Source of the DNA: Streptomyces sp. NRRL S-340
Lineage (GTDB): Bacteria > Actinomycetota > Actinomycetes > Streptomycetales > Streptomycetaceae
Direction of reading: 5' to 3'
Assembly (NCBI RefSeq): GCF_000720185.1
Contig: NZ_JOIY01000015.1
Coordinates: 1-64,000, forward strand
DNA length: 64,000 nt
A program made the translations under genes and the position numbers. Of the stretch, positions 8,831 through 16,398 are shown one piece after another; positions within the stretch are counted from its first letter, which is position 1; each line of letters begins with the position of its first letter. The notes under the pieces were generated by a model that made no database searches, had not been told where the DNA came from, and was given only the letters and a program-made list of their open reading frames with translations.

Positions 8831-9463
8831 CTACAGCCACCCCTGCTGCCGGGCCTCGCGCACCGCCTCCATGCGGTTGCGGGTGCCGGTCTTGCCGATG
8901 GCCGAGGAGAGGTAGTTGCGGACGGTGGACTCCGACAGGTGCAGCTTCGCGGCGATGTCGGCGACCGTCGCCCCGTCCGCGGACGCCTTCAGCACGTCGC
9001 ACTCGCGGACCGTCAGCGGGTTCGGACCGGCGCTCAGCGCGGCGGCGGCGAGGGCCGGGTCGACCACCGTCTCGCCCGTCAGCACCCGGCGGATCGCGGC
9101 CGCCAGCTCCTCCACCGGCCCGTCCTTGACCAGGAACCCCGCAGCGCCCGCCTCCATCGCCCGGCGCAGGTAGCCGGGCCTGCCGAAGGTGGTCAGGATG
9201 AGCACCCGGCAGTACGGCGCCTGCTCACGCAGCTCGGCGGCGGCGTCCAGACCGCTCCTGCCCGGCAGTTCGATGTCCAGCAGGGCCACGTCGGGCCGGT
9301 GGGCCAGCACGGCGTCCACGATGGCGTCCCCCGCCGCCACCTGGGCGACGACCTCCATGTCCGCCTCCATGCCGAGCAGCAGGGCGAGCGCGCCCCGCAT
9401 CATCCCCTGGTCCTCGGCGAGCAGGACGCGGACGGACTTGGCGGGCCGGTGGTCCCGGGGCAT
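8831..9463 (-). CDS. NarL/FixJ-type two-component response regulator
   Basis: A 210-aa DNA-binding response regulator. The receiver domain has acidic residues at LLAEDQ, phospho-acceptor Asp63 in LLDIELPG, Thr90/91 and Lys112 in FLVKDG. The LuxR-type HTH at about 150-200 shows LTVRECDVLKASADG and VADIAAKLHLSESTVRNYLS. It follows its probable kinase (9889-11298) on the same strand, though 425 bp of repetitive sequence separates them. ATG 9463 is preferred; a GTG three codons earlier (9472) is possible. Confidence 0.92.
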   Translation of the reverse strand: MPRDHRPAKSVRVLLAEDQGMMRGALALLLGMEADMEVVAQVAAGDAIVDAVLAHRPDVALLDIELPGRSGLDAAAELREQAPYCRVLILTTFGRPGYLRRAMEAGAAGFLVKDGPVEELAAAIRRVLTGETVVDPALAAAALSAGPNPLTVRECDVLKASADGATVADIAAKLHLSESTVRNYLSSAIGKTGTRNRMEAVREARQQGWL

Positions 9464-9888
9464 CTCGTTCACGGACCAAGGGTAGGGAGTCGCGGCGGCG
9501 CCTGCCGGGGGAGTACGGGGAGTGCCGGGAGTACGGGGGAAGCGCATCGGGGCGTCCGCCCGGCACCGCGCCGGTGCACGGGGCTCCGGCGGCCGGGCGG
9601 CGACCGCCTTTCGCCGGCGACCACCGTACGTCGTCGCCCGCCGTGCACCGGCGGCGGCAGTTCAGCAGCCCGCCACGTCTCCGCTTCCGGGCGCGGCACC
9701 CGCGGCACCCGCGGCACCCGCGGCACCCGCCGCGCTCATGCTGCCAGACGGTGCTCGTGCTGCTCCCCGCGCTCGCGGTGTTCACCTGCTCGGGGCGCTG
9801 GCCGCGCCACCCGCGCTCGTGCTGCTCCCCGCGCTGGCCGCGCTTGCGGCGCTCGTGCTGCTTCCCGTGGTCCCCGTGCTCGCGGTGT
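9464..9888. other. Repeat-rich spacer between kinase and response regulator
   Basis: 425 bp without a gene. It holds a 9-bp unit GCGGCACCC repeated four times exactly (9693-9728) and the upstream copy of a 107-bp tandem duplication (9774-9880) whose other copy encodes the end of the kinase. No gene is supported. Confidence 0.7.
9693..9728. repeat. 9-bp tandem repeat, four units
   Basis: GCGGCACCC occurs four times head to tail without mismatch. It lies in the kinase-regulator spacer, outside any gene I support. Confidence 0.9.
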
Positions 9889-9987
9889 TCACCTGCTCGG
9901 GGCGCTCGCCGCGCCACCCGCGCTCGTGCTGCTCCCCGCGCTGGCCGCGCTCGCGGCATTCACGCTGCTCTCCGTGGTCCCCGTGCC
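9774..9987. repeat. 107-bp tandem duplication covering the kinase 3' end
   Basis: Copy 1 is 9774-9880 and copy 2 is 9881-9987; alignment by eye shows roughly ten differences in 107 positions. Copy 2 encodes the last Ala/Ser-rich residues of the kinase and supplies its TGA at 9889-9891. Copy 1 carries the same tail and the same stop in another frame, since 107 is not a multiple of three. Confidence 0.85.
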
Positions 9988-11298
9988 CGCGGCCTTCACG
10001 CCGCTCCCCGTGCTCGTCGCGGCGGCCAGGGCCGCGGCCGTCAGTTCCTCCGTGCTCGTGGGGAGCCGCGCGGTGACCGTGAAGCCGCCGCGCGGTGACG
10101 GGCCCGCATCGAGCGAGCCGCCCGCCGCCGCGAGGCGTTCGGTCAGGCCCTTGAGGCCGGTCCCGCCGATGCCGGGCACGGCCGGCTGGACCACGGCCGG
10201 CACGCCGCTCCCGTCGTCCGCGACCGTGAGGCGGACGTGCTCGGCCCCGCCGGTGACACTGATCTCGCAGCGGCCCGCACCGCTGTGGCGGACCGCGTTC
10301 GTCACCGCCTCGCGCACCACCCAGCCCAGCAGCGCCTCCGACTGCGGCGTCAGCGGCGGCCCCGAGCGGCGGACGACGGGCTCGATGCCGGCGGCGCTCA
10401 GCGCCGACCGCGCCCGGTCCAGCTCCGTGCTCAGGCTGCCCTCGCGGTAGCCGGTGACCGCCTCGCGGATCTCGGTGAGCGCCTGCCGGCCGACCGACTC
10501 GATGTCGGCCACCTGCGTCAGCGCGGCGTCCATGTTCCGGGGAGCCAGGCGCCGGGCCGCCTCCGACTTCACGACGATCACCGACAGGGTGTGGCCCAGC
10601 AGGTCGTGCAGGTCGCGGGAGAACCGCAGCCGCTCTTCCTCCACCGCCCGCCGGGCCAGTTCCTCACGGGCCGCCCGCAGCTCCCGTACGGCCTCGCTCA
10701 GGCTCAGGATCGCGGCGGTCACCATGGTCGACAGGAACGTGGCGTAGGCGATGTTGATGCCGTCCCAGCCCTCGTGGAAGGCGGCGACGCAGCCGGAGAA
10801 GACGGCCAGCGCCATGCCGGAGCGCCCCAGCCACGGGCCCCGCAGGATCGCGCCGGTCGCCAGCCCGAACAGCGGGAAGAACAGCAGCCAGTTGCCGCCG
10901 TAACCGAGCCCCAGCGCGGTGGTGACCACGCCCATCAGCACCAGCGCCGTCCGCGTCGCGGTCGCCGCCCGCCGCTTCCTGTCGAACGCGTTGAAGACGA
11001 CGTAGATGTAGAGCGAGTTGAAGGCGAGCAGGCCCAGGCCGCCTATCCACGGGTTCGGGGTCTCGCCCTGGAAGATGTTGGAGAGCGAGCCCAGCCCCAT
11101 CAGCAGCCAGGGCAGCAGGGCGAAACCGGAGGGCGGCGGCCCCGGGTTCTCCGGCACCTGCCCCGCCTTCTGCGCGGCCCGCCACTCGGCCTTGAGGTGC
11201 TCCTTGTTCGCCTTCCAGTGCCGCTGCGCCTCCCGCGCCTCGCGGACGGCCTCCCGCCACGACCGCGCGTGGCAGGAGATACTGCGCCTCCAGCTCAT
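9889..11298 (-). CDS. Two-component sensor histidine kinase (NarL partner, HisKA_3)
   Basis: A 469-aa membrane histidine kinase. Residues 1-50 are charged and helical; about four to six hydrophobic segments span 60-200. The dimerisation box RFSRDLHDLLGHTLSV places the phospho-His at 231. The HATPase domain has the N box VVREAVTNAVRHSG, VADDGSGV, and GGTGLKGLTERL. It probably phosphorylates the regulator at 8831. The C-terminal tail beyond TVTARLP is about 55 residues of Ala/Ser/Thr/Gly low complexity and ends inside the 107-bp tandem duplication. Decayed ABC-2 permease sequence lies immediately upstream, which suggests the pair once served an ABC exporter. Confidence 0.92.
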   Translation of the reverse strand: MSWRRSISCHARSWREAVREAREAQRHWKANKEHLKAEWRAAQKAGQVPENPGPPPSGFALLPWLLMGLGSLSNIFQGETPNPWIGGLGLLAFNSLYIYVVFNAFDRKRRAATATRTALVLMGVVTTALGLGYGGNWLLFFPLFGLATGAILRGPWLGRSGMALAVFSGCVAAFHEGWDGINIAYATFLSTMVTAAILSLSEAVRELRAAREELARRAVEEERLRFSRDLHDLLGHTLSVIVVKSEAARRLAPRNMDAALTQVADIESVGRQALTEIREAVTGYREGSLSTELDRARSALSAAGIEPVVRRSGPPLTPQSEALLGWVVREAVTNAVRHSGAGRCEISVTGGAEHVRLTVADDGSGVPAVVQPAVPGIGGTGLKGLTERLAAAGGSLDAGPSPRGGFTVTARLPTSTEELTAAALAAATSTGSGVKAAGTGTTESSVNAASAASAGSSTSAGGAASAPSR

Positions 11299-11992
11299 GT
11301 TCCGTTCCCCCCGAGTGTCAGACGGTTCCCGCGTTGCGGCGGTTCGACAGCACAGCGTACGAACCGAACGCCACGAGCCCGGCCGCAGCAGCAGCGCGGT
11401 CAGCGCCCACCGCCACACCGCCGGCCGCACGCCGTTGACCAGACCGCCGCCGGCAGCACCGCGCAGAGGGCGGGCGGCACGGTCTCCGCCCCGGTCAGCG
11501 CGCGGCCGGTGGCCACCTGGCGCGAGGTCATCGGCGTCACCCTGAGCGGCCGTCCGCCAGGCCCGGCCGCTGCCGGTGCCGCTGTCGGTGAACAGCAGGT
11601 ACATCCTCACCGGAGCGGCGATCGAGCCGATCACGGACCCGGCGTCGCGCAGCGTGCGGCGTCCTTCCAGTCCAGCGAGGCCGGGTCGACCTCCGGGCTC
11701 GGTACCGCACCTCCCCCGGAAGGACACGGCACTTCGTGTCTGCGTCATGACAGCCACGCTACGGATCCGGGCGGGGCGTACGGCAGATGCGCATGTACGG
11801 AGCCGGACGGGACGTCCGCACCACGCCGGGCAGGACAAATGTCCCGGGCCCGCCGGGCCGGACGAATGCCGCGGGCGCGCCGGGCCGGACCAAGGTCCCG
11901 TGTGCGCCGGGCTGGATCGATGCCGCGGGTGCGCCGGCGGCCGGGCCGCCGGGAACTTCACGGGCCGCGAGCGCGGGGTGTACAGAGGGCGC
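11299..11992. other. Intergenic region with decayed gene and imperfect repeats
   Basis: 694 bp. The kinase-proximal part (about 11320-11748) reads as fragments of a membrane protein in shifting frames (see separate entry). From about 11820 to 11960 there is an imperfect direct repeat of roughly 30 bp built on GCCGGGCCGGAC and GCCGCGGG. No intact gene is seen. Confidence 0.6.
11320..11748 (-). pseudogene. Probable remnant of ABC-2-type permease
   Basis: On the minus strand a reading from an ATG at 11748 gives fragments in different frames: VIGSIAAPVRMYLLFTDSG, then VTPMTSRQVATGRALTGAE, then LVAFGSYAVLSNRRNAGTV followed by TGA at about 11322. The last piece looks like a genuine C-terminal transmembrane helix with a basic cytoplasmic end and stops about 23 bp before the kinase ATG. 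The pieces resemble drug/ABC-2 membrane subunits, but total length (about 430 bp) is well below the family's 750-850 bp, so deletions as well as frameshifts are needed. Family identity is a guess from texture and context. Confidence 0.4.
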
Positions 11993-12895
11993 ATGGCCAT
12001 CGACGCAGCCCGTGCCCTCGCGGCCGGACCCCGCACCCGTGAGATCTCCTGGACGCCCCGGGACGTGCAGCTCTACCACCTCGGCCTCGGCGCGGGCGTC
12101 CCCGCGACCGGCCCCGGCGAACTGCGCTACACCCTGGAGACCCGGCTGCACGTCCTGCCCAGTTTCGCCACCGTCGCCGGCGGCGGGGCGCCCGGAGTGA
12201 TCCGCGCCCTGTCCGTGCCCGGCGTCGACGTCGACCTCGCCCGGGTGCTGCACGGCGGTCAGGCGCTGACCGTCCACCGCCCGCTCCCCGCCGCGGGCAC
12301 CGCCACCGCCACCAGCGAGATCACCGCCGTGTACGACAAGGGGACGGCGGCCGTCCTCGTCCTGCGCACCGAGGCCGCCGACCCCGAGGGGCCGCTGTGG
12401 ACCGAGGAAGCGCGGATCTTCGTACGCGGAGAGGGCGGATGGGGCGGCGACCGAGGGCCCTCCGCCCGGCCCGGCGCGCCCCGCGGTGAGCCCTCGCGCA
12501 CCGTGCGCCGCCCGGTGCGCGAGGACCAGGCCCTGCTGTACCGGCTGACCGGCGACGACAACCCGCTGCACGCCGACCCCGGCTTCGCGCGGGCCGCCGG
12601 GTTCGGCCGTCCGGTCCTGCACGGCCTGTGCACGTACGGCATGACCCTCAAGGCGGTCGTCGACACGCTGCTCGGCGGTGACGTGAGCCGGGTGCGCTCC
12701 TTCACCACGCGCTTCGCCGGGGTCGTGTACCCGGGCGAGACCCTGTGCGTCCGCATGTGGCAGGGGCAGGGGCAGGGGCAGGGGCAGGGGCAGGGGCAGC
12801 GGCGGGAGCGGGGCGGTGTGGTGCGGGTGGCGGTGAGCGCGGTCGAGCGGGACGACGCGGCCGTACTGGACGACACGGTCGTCGAGTACGACTGA
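11993..12895 (+). CDS. MaoC-family (hydratase 2-like) double hot-dog protein
   Basis: A 300-aa protein similar to 2-enoyl-CoA hydratase 2 / MaoC dehydratases, expected to hydrate trans-2-enoyl-CoA thioesters. The hydratase-2 motif is in the C-terminal hot-dog fold: Asp-Asn-Pro-Leu-His in TGDDNPLHADPGFA, then GFGRPVLHGLCTYGM. The N-terminal half is the degenerate hot dog (MAIDAARALAAGPRTREISW, ELRYTLETRL). Near the C-terminus an exact CAGGGG hexanucleotide repeat inserts QGQGQGQGQGQGQ between the last strands. ATG 11993 has AGAGGG just upstream and the usual family N-terminus. Confidence 0.85.
   Translation: MAIDAARALAAGPRTREISWTPRDVQLYHLGLGAGVPATGPGELRYTLETRLHVLPSFATVAGGGAPGVIRALSVPGVDVDLARVLHGGQALTVHRPLPAAGTATATSEITAVYDKGTAAVLVLRTEAADPEGPLWTEEARIFVRGEGGWGGDRGPSARPGAPRGEPSRTVRRPVREDQALLYRLTGDDNPLHADPGFARAAGFGRPVLHGLCTYGMTLKAVVDTLLGGDVSRVRSFTTRFAGVVYPGETLCVRMWQGQGQGQGQGQGQRRERGGVVRVAVSAVERDDAAVLDDTVVEYD
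12761..12796. repeat. CAGGGG hexanucleotide repeat, six units, coding
   Basis: Six exact copies of CAGGGG inside the MaoC-like gene, in frame, encoding Gln-Gly six times. Because the unit is 6 bp, slippage would change length without breaking the frame. Confidence 0.95.
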
Positions 12896-12995
12896 GCCCG
12901 GCCGGGGGCTGCGCCCGTGCCGAGGCGCCACCCGTGCCCCCGGTGCGCCGGGCCGGAGGCATCGTGTCCCCGGTGCGCCGGGCCGGGACGCGGAA

Positions 12996-13025
12996 CGGCC
13001 CCGTCCTCCGGGGAGGACGGGGCCG
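12996..13025. terminator. Strong hairpin, probable bidirectional terminator
   Basis: Perfect 13-bp stem CGGCCCCGTCCTC / GAGGACGGGGCCG with a CGGG tetraloop. It lies 20 bp past the stop of the minus-strand 52-aa gene and 100 bp past the plus-strand MaoC-like gene, so it can serve both. No U tract, as is usual in Streptomyces. Confidence 0.75.
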
Positions 13026-13044
13026 CGTCTCGCTCTCCGTGCCG

Positions 13045-13203
13045 TCAGGCCGCCATGTCGGTCTGCCCGTCGCCCGTCTTGCGGTGCCGGCCGCTGGGGG
13101 CCGTCTCGCCGTCTCGGGAGGAGACCGGGCCGCGGTGCTTGCCGTGGCCCTCCGCCTCCTGGACATCGGTCGTAAGCGGCTGGGTCTTGCTGGCGTCGCT
13201 CAT
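13045..13203 (-). CDS. Small hydrophilic protein, 52 aa
   Basis: ATG at 13203 to TGA at 13045-13047. The product starts MSDASKTQPLTTDVQEAEGH and continues with KHRGPVSSRDGETAPSGRHR to end TDMAA. It is highly charged with no membrane segment and no cysteine. Nearly every codon ends in G or C, as expected for a real Streptomyces gene, and a strong hairpin follows at 12996-13025. It is too short for routine ORF lists. It lies 105 bp downstream of the 571-aa propeller protein on the same strand. I have a weak recollection of similar short Streptomyces proteins but cannot name a family or function. Confidence 0.7.
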   Translation of the reverse strand: MSDASKTQPLTTDVQEAEGHGKHRGPVSSRDGETAPSGRHRKTGDGQTDMAA

Positions 13204-13308
13204 CGGAAAGAACTCACCCCGTCAACATCATCTTTCGTACAGCCGGGCGAGTTTAACCGGCACACCTCGGGCGAAATCCAGGCGGACGCGCCAACCGGCA
13301 CGACTTCG

Positions 13309-15024
13309 TTACCTGGCCGCCATGCGCCCCGTGACCCGCCCTGTCATCCGCCCTGTGAGCGCGGCCTGTTGCAGGGTTACGGGCCGGGGAACGACGGGTG
13401 ACGGAGGTTCCTGTTCCGGGAGTGGGCGGGGCTCGATGAGCGGCGGGAGGGGGCCGGCGGCGGGGGCCGCGGCCGGGGGGAGCGGGCCGGCGGCCCGCGG
13501 ATCCGCCGCCTCCGGAACCGGACTCTGCGGGTGCGCGCTCCCGTCGTGCGGGACGGGTGTGTCCGGTGCCTGTGCGGGCGGGATCTGTGTGGCCCGGGTG
13601 TGTGCGCCCGGGGCCTGTGCGTGCGCGGTCCCCGTGCCCGGAGTCCGTGCGTCGGGGACCTGCGGGCTCGCGGCGCCGTGTGAACCGTCCCGCGGCTCGT
13701 CGTCCGGCGCGCCCGCGGGGGCCGGGAGCGACGGGTTCGAGGACGCCGGGTCCGGCGGCATCGGGGCCGGGAGGGCCGACGTCCGGTGCACCGGCACCCA
13801 CCGTGCCCCCCGGATCACCGGGGACGGCCGGCGAGCCGCCGGGAGCGGCACCGGAAGCGGCGCCGGAAGGGGGGCGAGGCCCGTGGGCCCGGTCGCCGGA
13901 GCACCGGACGGCACCCCGGGCGCAAGGGCCGGGGGAAGAGCCGTCCACGCGTCCGGCGCCTGACTTCCCGGCGCGGTCCAGCGCGCCACCCCGCACGGCA
14001 CCGCGGCCGTGCTGAACGGCAGCCGCAGCGTGCCCTCGGCCGTCCACACCCCGGCGCCGGCCAGCCACCCCTCGGGCGCGGGGACATGCCGCACCCGCCG
14101 CTCCGCGGGCCGCCACACCCCGACCCAGCTGCCGAACGGTCCGTCGCAGCGCAGCGCCACCGCGCAGTGCTCCGGGGTCAGCACCTGTCCCGGCTGGATC
14201 GCGAACGGCGTCACCGCGCAGTCGGGCACCCGCAGGCACTGAGGGAACCGCACCGGCAGGGTGCTGCCGAGCACGCCCCAGCCCAGCCGGTACCGCCCGG
14301 GGGAGGGCGCGTCCGAGCGGATCAGCAGCAGTCCGCTGTCGGGGTCGGCCAGCAGCAGCCGGTCGTCGCTGTGCGGGGCGAGCTGGAGCAGCGGGGTCAC
14401 CTCGCCGCCGCCACCCAGGTCGACCACGACCGCCTTGGTGCGCCCGGCCGCCCGCCGGTCCAGGGCGAGCATCCGCCCGGCCCGGTCCAGCCAGACCCCG
14501 CCCGAGCAGTGGCCCGGCACCTCGGCCACCATCTCGGGCCCGAAGGCGCCGCCGGCCACCAGCCACACCGCCGAGGACCGCGGCCCCGCCGCGAGCGCGT
14601 ACGCCCGCTCGCCGCCGGGAGCGCAGGGCAGCAGCCGCATCCCGGTGTGCTCCGGGCACTCGACCGCGCCCAGGGGCAGTTCGCCGGTGGCGGGGCCGGT
14701 CGGGTACAGCAGGGAGAAGGTGTGGCGGCCCGCCACCAGGCGCCGGATGAGGACCCGGCCGTCGCCCATCGGCTGCACCTCGGTGCCCGGTTCCTCGGGC
14801 TGGTCGGCCGGCAGCGGCACGGCGTACGGCTCGGGGCCGTCCAGCGTCCAGCGCTCCGGGTACCAGGAGTCGCCGCTGCGGGCGAGCCGTGCGGCGTAGG
14901 CGCCGTCCGCCGTGATCGCGCAGGCCGCCGCGGGTCTCGCGCCGTCCGCGCCGACCGCCGACGGCGGCGGGGCGCCCTCCTGTTCGTGTGCTGCCGAGAG
15001 CCCCGGAGAGGCACAGACTGTCAT
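13309..15024 (-). CDS. Predicted propeller-like protein with proline-rich tail, unknown function
   Basis: A 571-aa protein. Residues about 30-380 contain repeated short strands with WTLDGPEPYAV, GDGRVLIRRLV, SAVWLVAGGAF, GGVWLDRAGRMLALDR and SGLLLIRSD, the look of a WD40/NHL-type beta-propeller. From about 400 to the end it is Pro/Ala-rich and probably unstructured, finishing GRMTGRVTGRMAAR. No signal peptide or membrane helix, so cytosolic. The start is secure: ATG 15024 has a near-perfect AGGAGGTGA 7 nt upstream, even though the frame stays open far beyond. It is divergent from nif3-like 15541 across a repeat-filled spacer. I recognise no catalytic residues. Confidence 0.75.
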   Translation of the reverse strand: MTVCASPGLSAAHEQEGAPPPSAVGADGARPAAACAITADGAYAARLARSGDSWYPERWTLDGPEPYAVPLPADQPEEPGTEVQPMGDGRVLIRRLVAGRHTFSLLYPTGPATGELPLGAVECPEHTGMRLLPCAPGGERAYALAAGPRSSAVWLVAGGAFGPEMVAEVPGHCSGGVWLDRAGRMLALDRRAAGRTKAVVVDLGGGGEVTPLLQLAPHSDDRLLLADPDSGLLLIRSDAPSPGRYRLGWGVLGSTLPVRFPQCLRVPDCAVTPFAIQPGQVLTPEHCAVALRCDGPFGSWVGVWRPAERRVRHVPAPEGWLAGAGVWTAEGTLRLPFSTAAVPCGVARWTAPGSQAPDAWTALPPALAPGVPSGAPATGPTGLAPLPAPLPVPLPAARRPSPVIRGARWVPVHRTSALPAPMPPDPASSNPSLPAPAGAPDDEPRDGSHGAASPQVPDARTPGTGTAHAQAPGAHTRATQIPPAQAPDTPVPHDGSAHPQSPVPEAADPRAAGPLPPAAAPAAGPLPPLIEPRPLPEQEPPSPVVPRPVTLQQAALTGRMTGRVTGRMAAR

Positions 15025-15177
15025 CGCTCGGTCACCTCCTGTGAGGACGCTAGTTTTCGTACGCACAGACGGAGGACCGGCGGGCGGGCGCTTCACACAT
15101 ACGGGTGGCCAAGGAACGATTCGCCTGAGAAAAGCGGAACGTTTGTGCTGGAGAAGTACGAAACCTCTGTGCGACCG

Positions 15178-15325
15178 ATCCCGGCTCCGGTCCCGGTTCC
15201 GATGCCGGCTCCGGTTCGCTCCGGCTCCGGCTCCGGTCCGGTTCCGGCTGCGATCCCCGGTCCGGTCCGGTCCAGTTCCGGTTCCGGCTCCCATCCCGGC
15301 TCCGGCTCCGGGCCGACCCCGTCCC
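15178..15325. repeat. Degenerate CCGGTTCCGG-type repeat array
   Basis: About 150 bp made almost only of CCGGCTCCGG, CCGGTTCCG and CCGGTCCGG units with small variations. It is non-coding by position and reads as Gly/Ala/Arg low complexity in every frame. Confidence 0.8.
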
Positions 15326-15527
15326 GGCCCCGCACCGAACCCGGGTGGCCCCGGGCCGGACCCGGGCGAGTCCGGGACCTGACCCGGCGGAGACCCGGGC
15401 GCGACCCGGGTGGCGCGAGGCGTCCCCTCCTGGACCGGGACCCGGGCGGGACCCCGGCAGGGTCCCCGGGGCGGGGTGGGCCCCTCCGGGGCGGGCGGCG
15501 CCGGTTCAGCCGCGCCGAACACCCAGG

Positions 15528-15533
15528 TAGCCT
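15528..15533 (+). promoter_or_regulatory. -10 element of leaderless nif3-like transcript
   Basis: TAGCCT lies 7 nt before the GTG at 15541 and no Shine-Dalgarno sequence is present, the usual signature of an actinobacterial leaderless mRNA. Confidence 0.55.
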
Positions 15534-15540
15534 TGCACCC

Positions 15541-16398
15541 GTGCCCCGTCTGTCTGAAGTCATCACCGCGCTGGAGACCCTGTGGCCCCCCGAGCGGGCC
15601 GAGTCCTGGGACGCGGTCGGCACCGTCGCGGGCGACCCCGGCCAGGAGGTCGGCCGGGTCCTGTTCGCCGTCGACCCGGTCCAGGAGATCGTCGACGAGG
15701 CGGTGAAGCTGGGCGCCGACCTGCTCGTCACCCACCACCCGCTCTACCTGCGCGGTACGACGACCGTGGCGGCCTCCACCTTCAAGGGCCGGGTCGTGCA
15801 CACCCTCATCAAGAACGACATCGCCCTGCACGTCGCCCACACCAACGCGGACACCGCCGACCCGGGCGTCAGCGACGCGCTCGCCGGAGCGCTGGACCTC
15901 AGGGTCGTACGGCCCCTCGTCCCGGACCCGAGCGACCCGGAGGGCCGCCGGGGTCTCGGCCGCGTCTGCGAACTCGACCACCCGCTGACCGTGCGCGAGC
16001 TGGCCGCCCGCGCCGCCGAGCGGCTGCCCGCGACCGCGCAGGGCATCCGCGTCGCCGGCGACCCCGACGCGGTCGTCCGCACGGTCGCCGTCAGCGGCGG
16101 CTCCGGCGACAGCCTCTTCGACCACGTACGGGCGGCGGGCGCGGACGCCTTCCTCACCGCGGACCTGCGCCACCACCCGGCCTCGGAGGCCCGCGCCCAC
16201 AGTCCTCTCGCGCTGCTCGACGCGGCGCACTGGGCCACCGAGTGGCCCTGGTGCGAGCTGGCCGCAGCCCAGCTCGACGAGATCTCCGACCGGCACGGAT
16301 GGGGCCTGCGCGTCCACGTCTCCAAGACGGTCACCGACCCCTGGACCGCCCACGCGGCGTCCATCACCACCGACGAACCCATGGGAGCCCCCAACTGA
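15541..16398 (+). CDS. Nif3-like dinuclear metal centre protein
   Basis: A 285-aa member of the NIF3/YbgI (GTP cyclohydrolase 1 type 2) family, whose biochemical role is unsettled. Metal-binding features: His65-His66 in VTHHPLYLRG, the ALHVAHTNAD block with His97, His100 and Asp104, and a later ADLRHHPASEA and LDAAHWATE block with His and Glu ligands. GTG 15541 starts at the conserved VPRLSEVITALE N-terminus and appears leaderless. Its TGA (16396-16398) overlaps the CTG start of the zinc-ribbon gene, so the two are translationally coupled; the RNase HI fusion follows 20 bp after the latter. Confidence 0.9.
   Translation: MPRLSEVITALETLWPPERAESWDAVGTVAGDPGQEVGRVLFAVDPVQEIVDEAVKLGADLLVTHHPLYLRGTTTVAASTFKGRVVHTLIKNDIALHVAHTNADTADPGVSDALAGALDLRVVRPLVPDPSDPEGRRGLGRVCELDHPLTVRELAARAAERLPATAQGIRVAGDPDAVVRTVAVSGGSGDSLFDHVRAAGADAFLTADLRHHPASEARAHSPLALLDAAHWATEWPWCELAAAQLDEISDRHGWGLRVHVSKTVTDPWTAHAASITTDEPMGAPN

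Larger units (their letters stand above)
15025..15540. other. Divergent intergenic region with GC repeat array
   Basis: 516 bp between the propeller gene and nif3. AT-richer sequence near 15100-15170 may hold the minus-strand promoter. 15178-15325 is a degenerate CCGGYTCCGG array. The right end holds the TAGCCT -10 element of the nif3-like gene. Confidence 0.65.
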
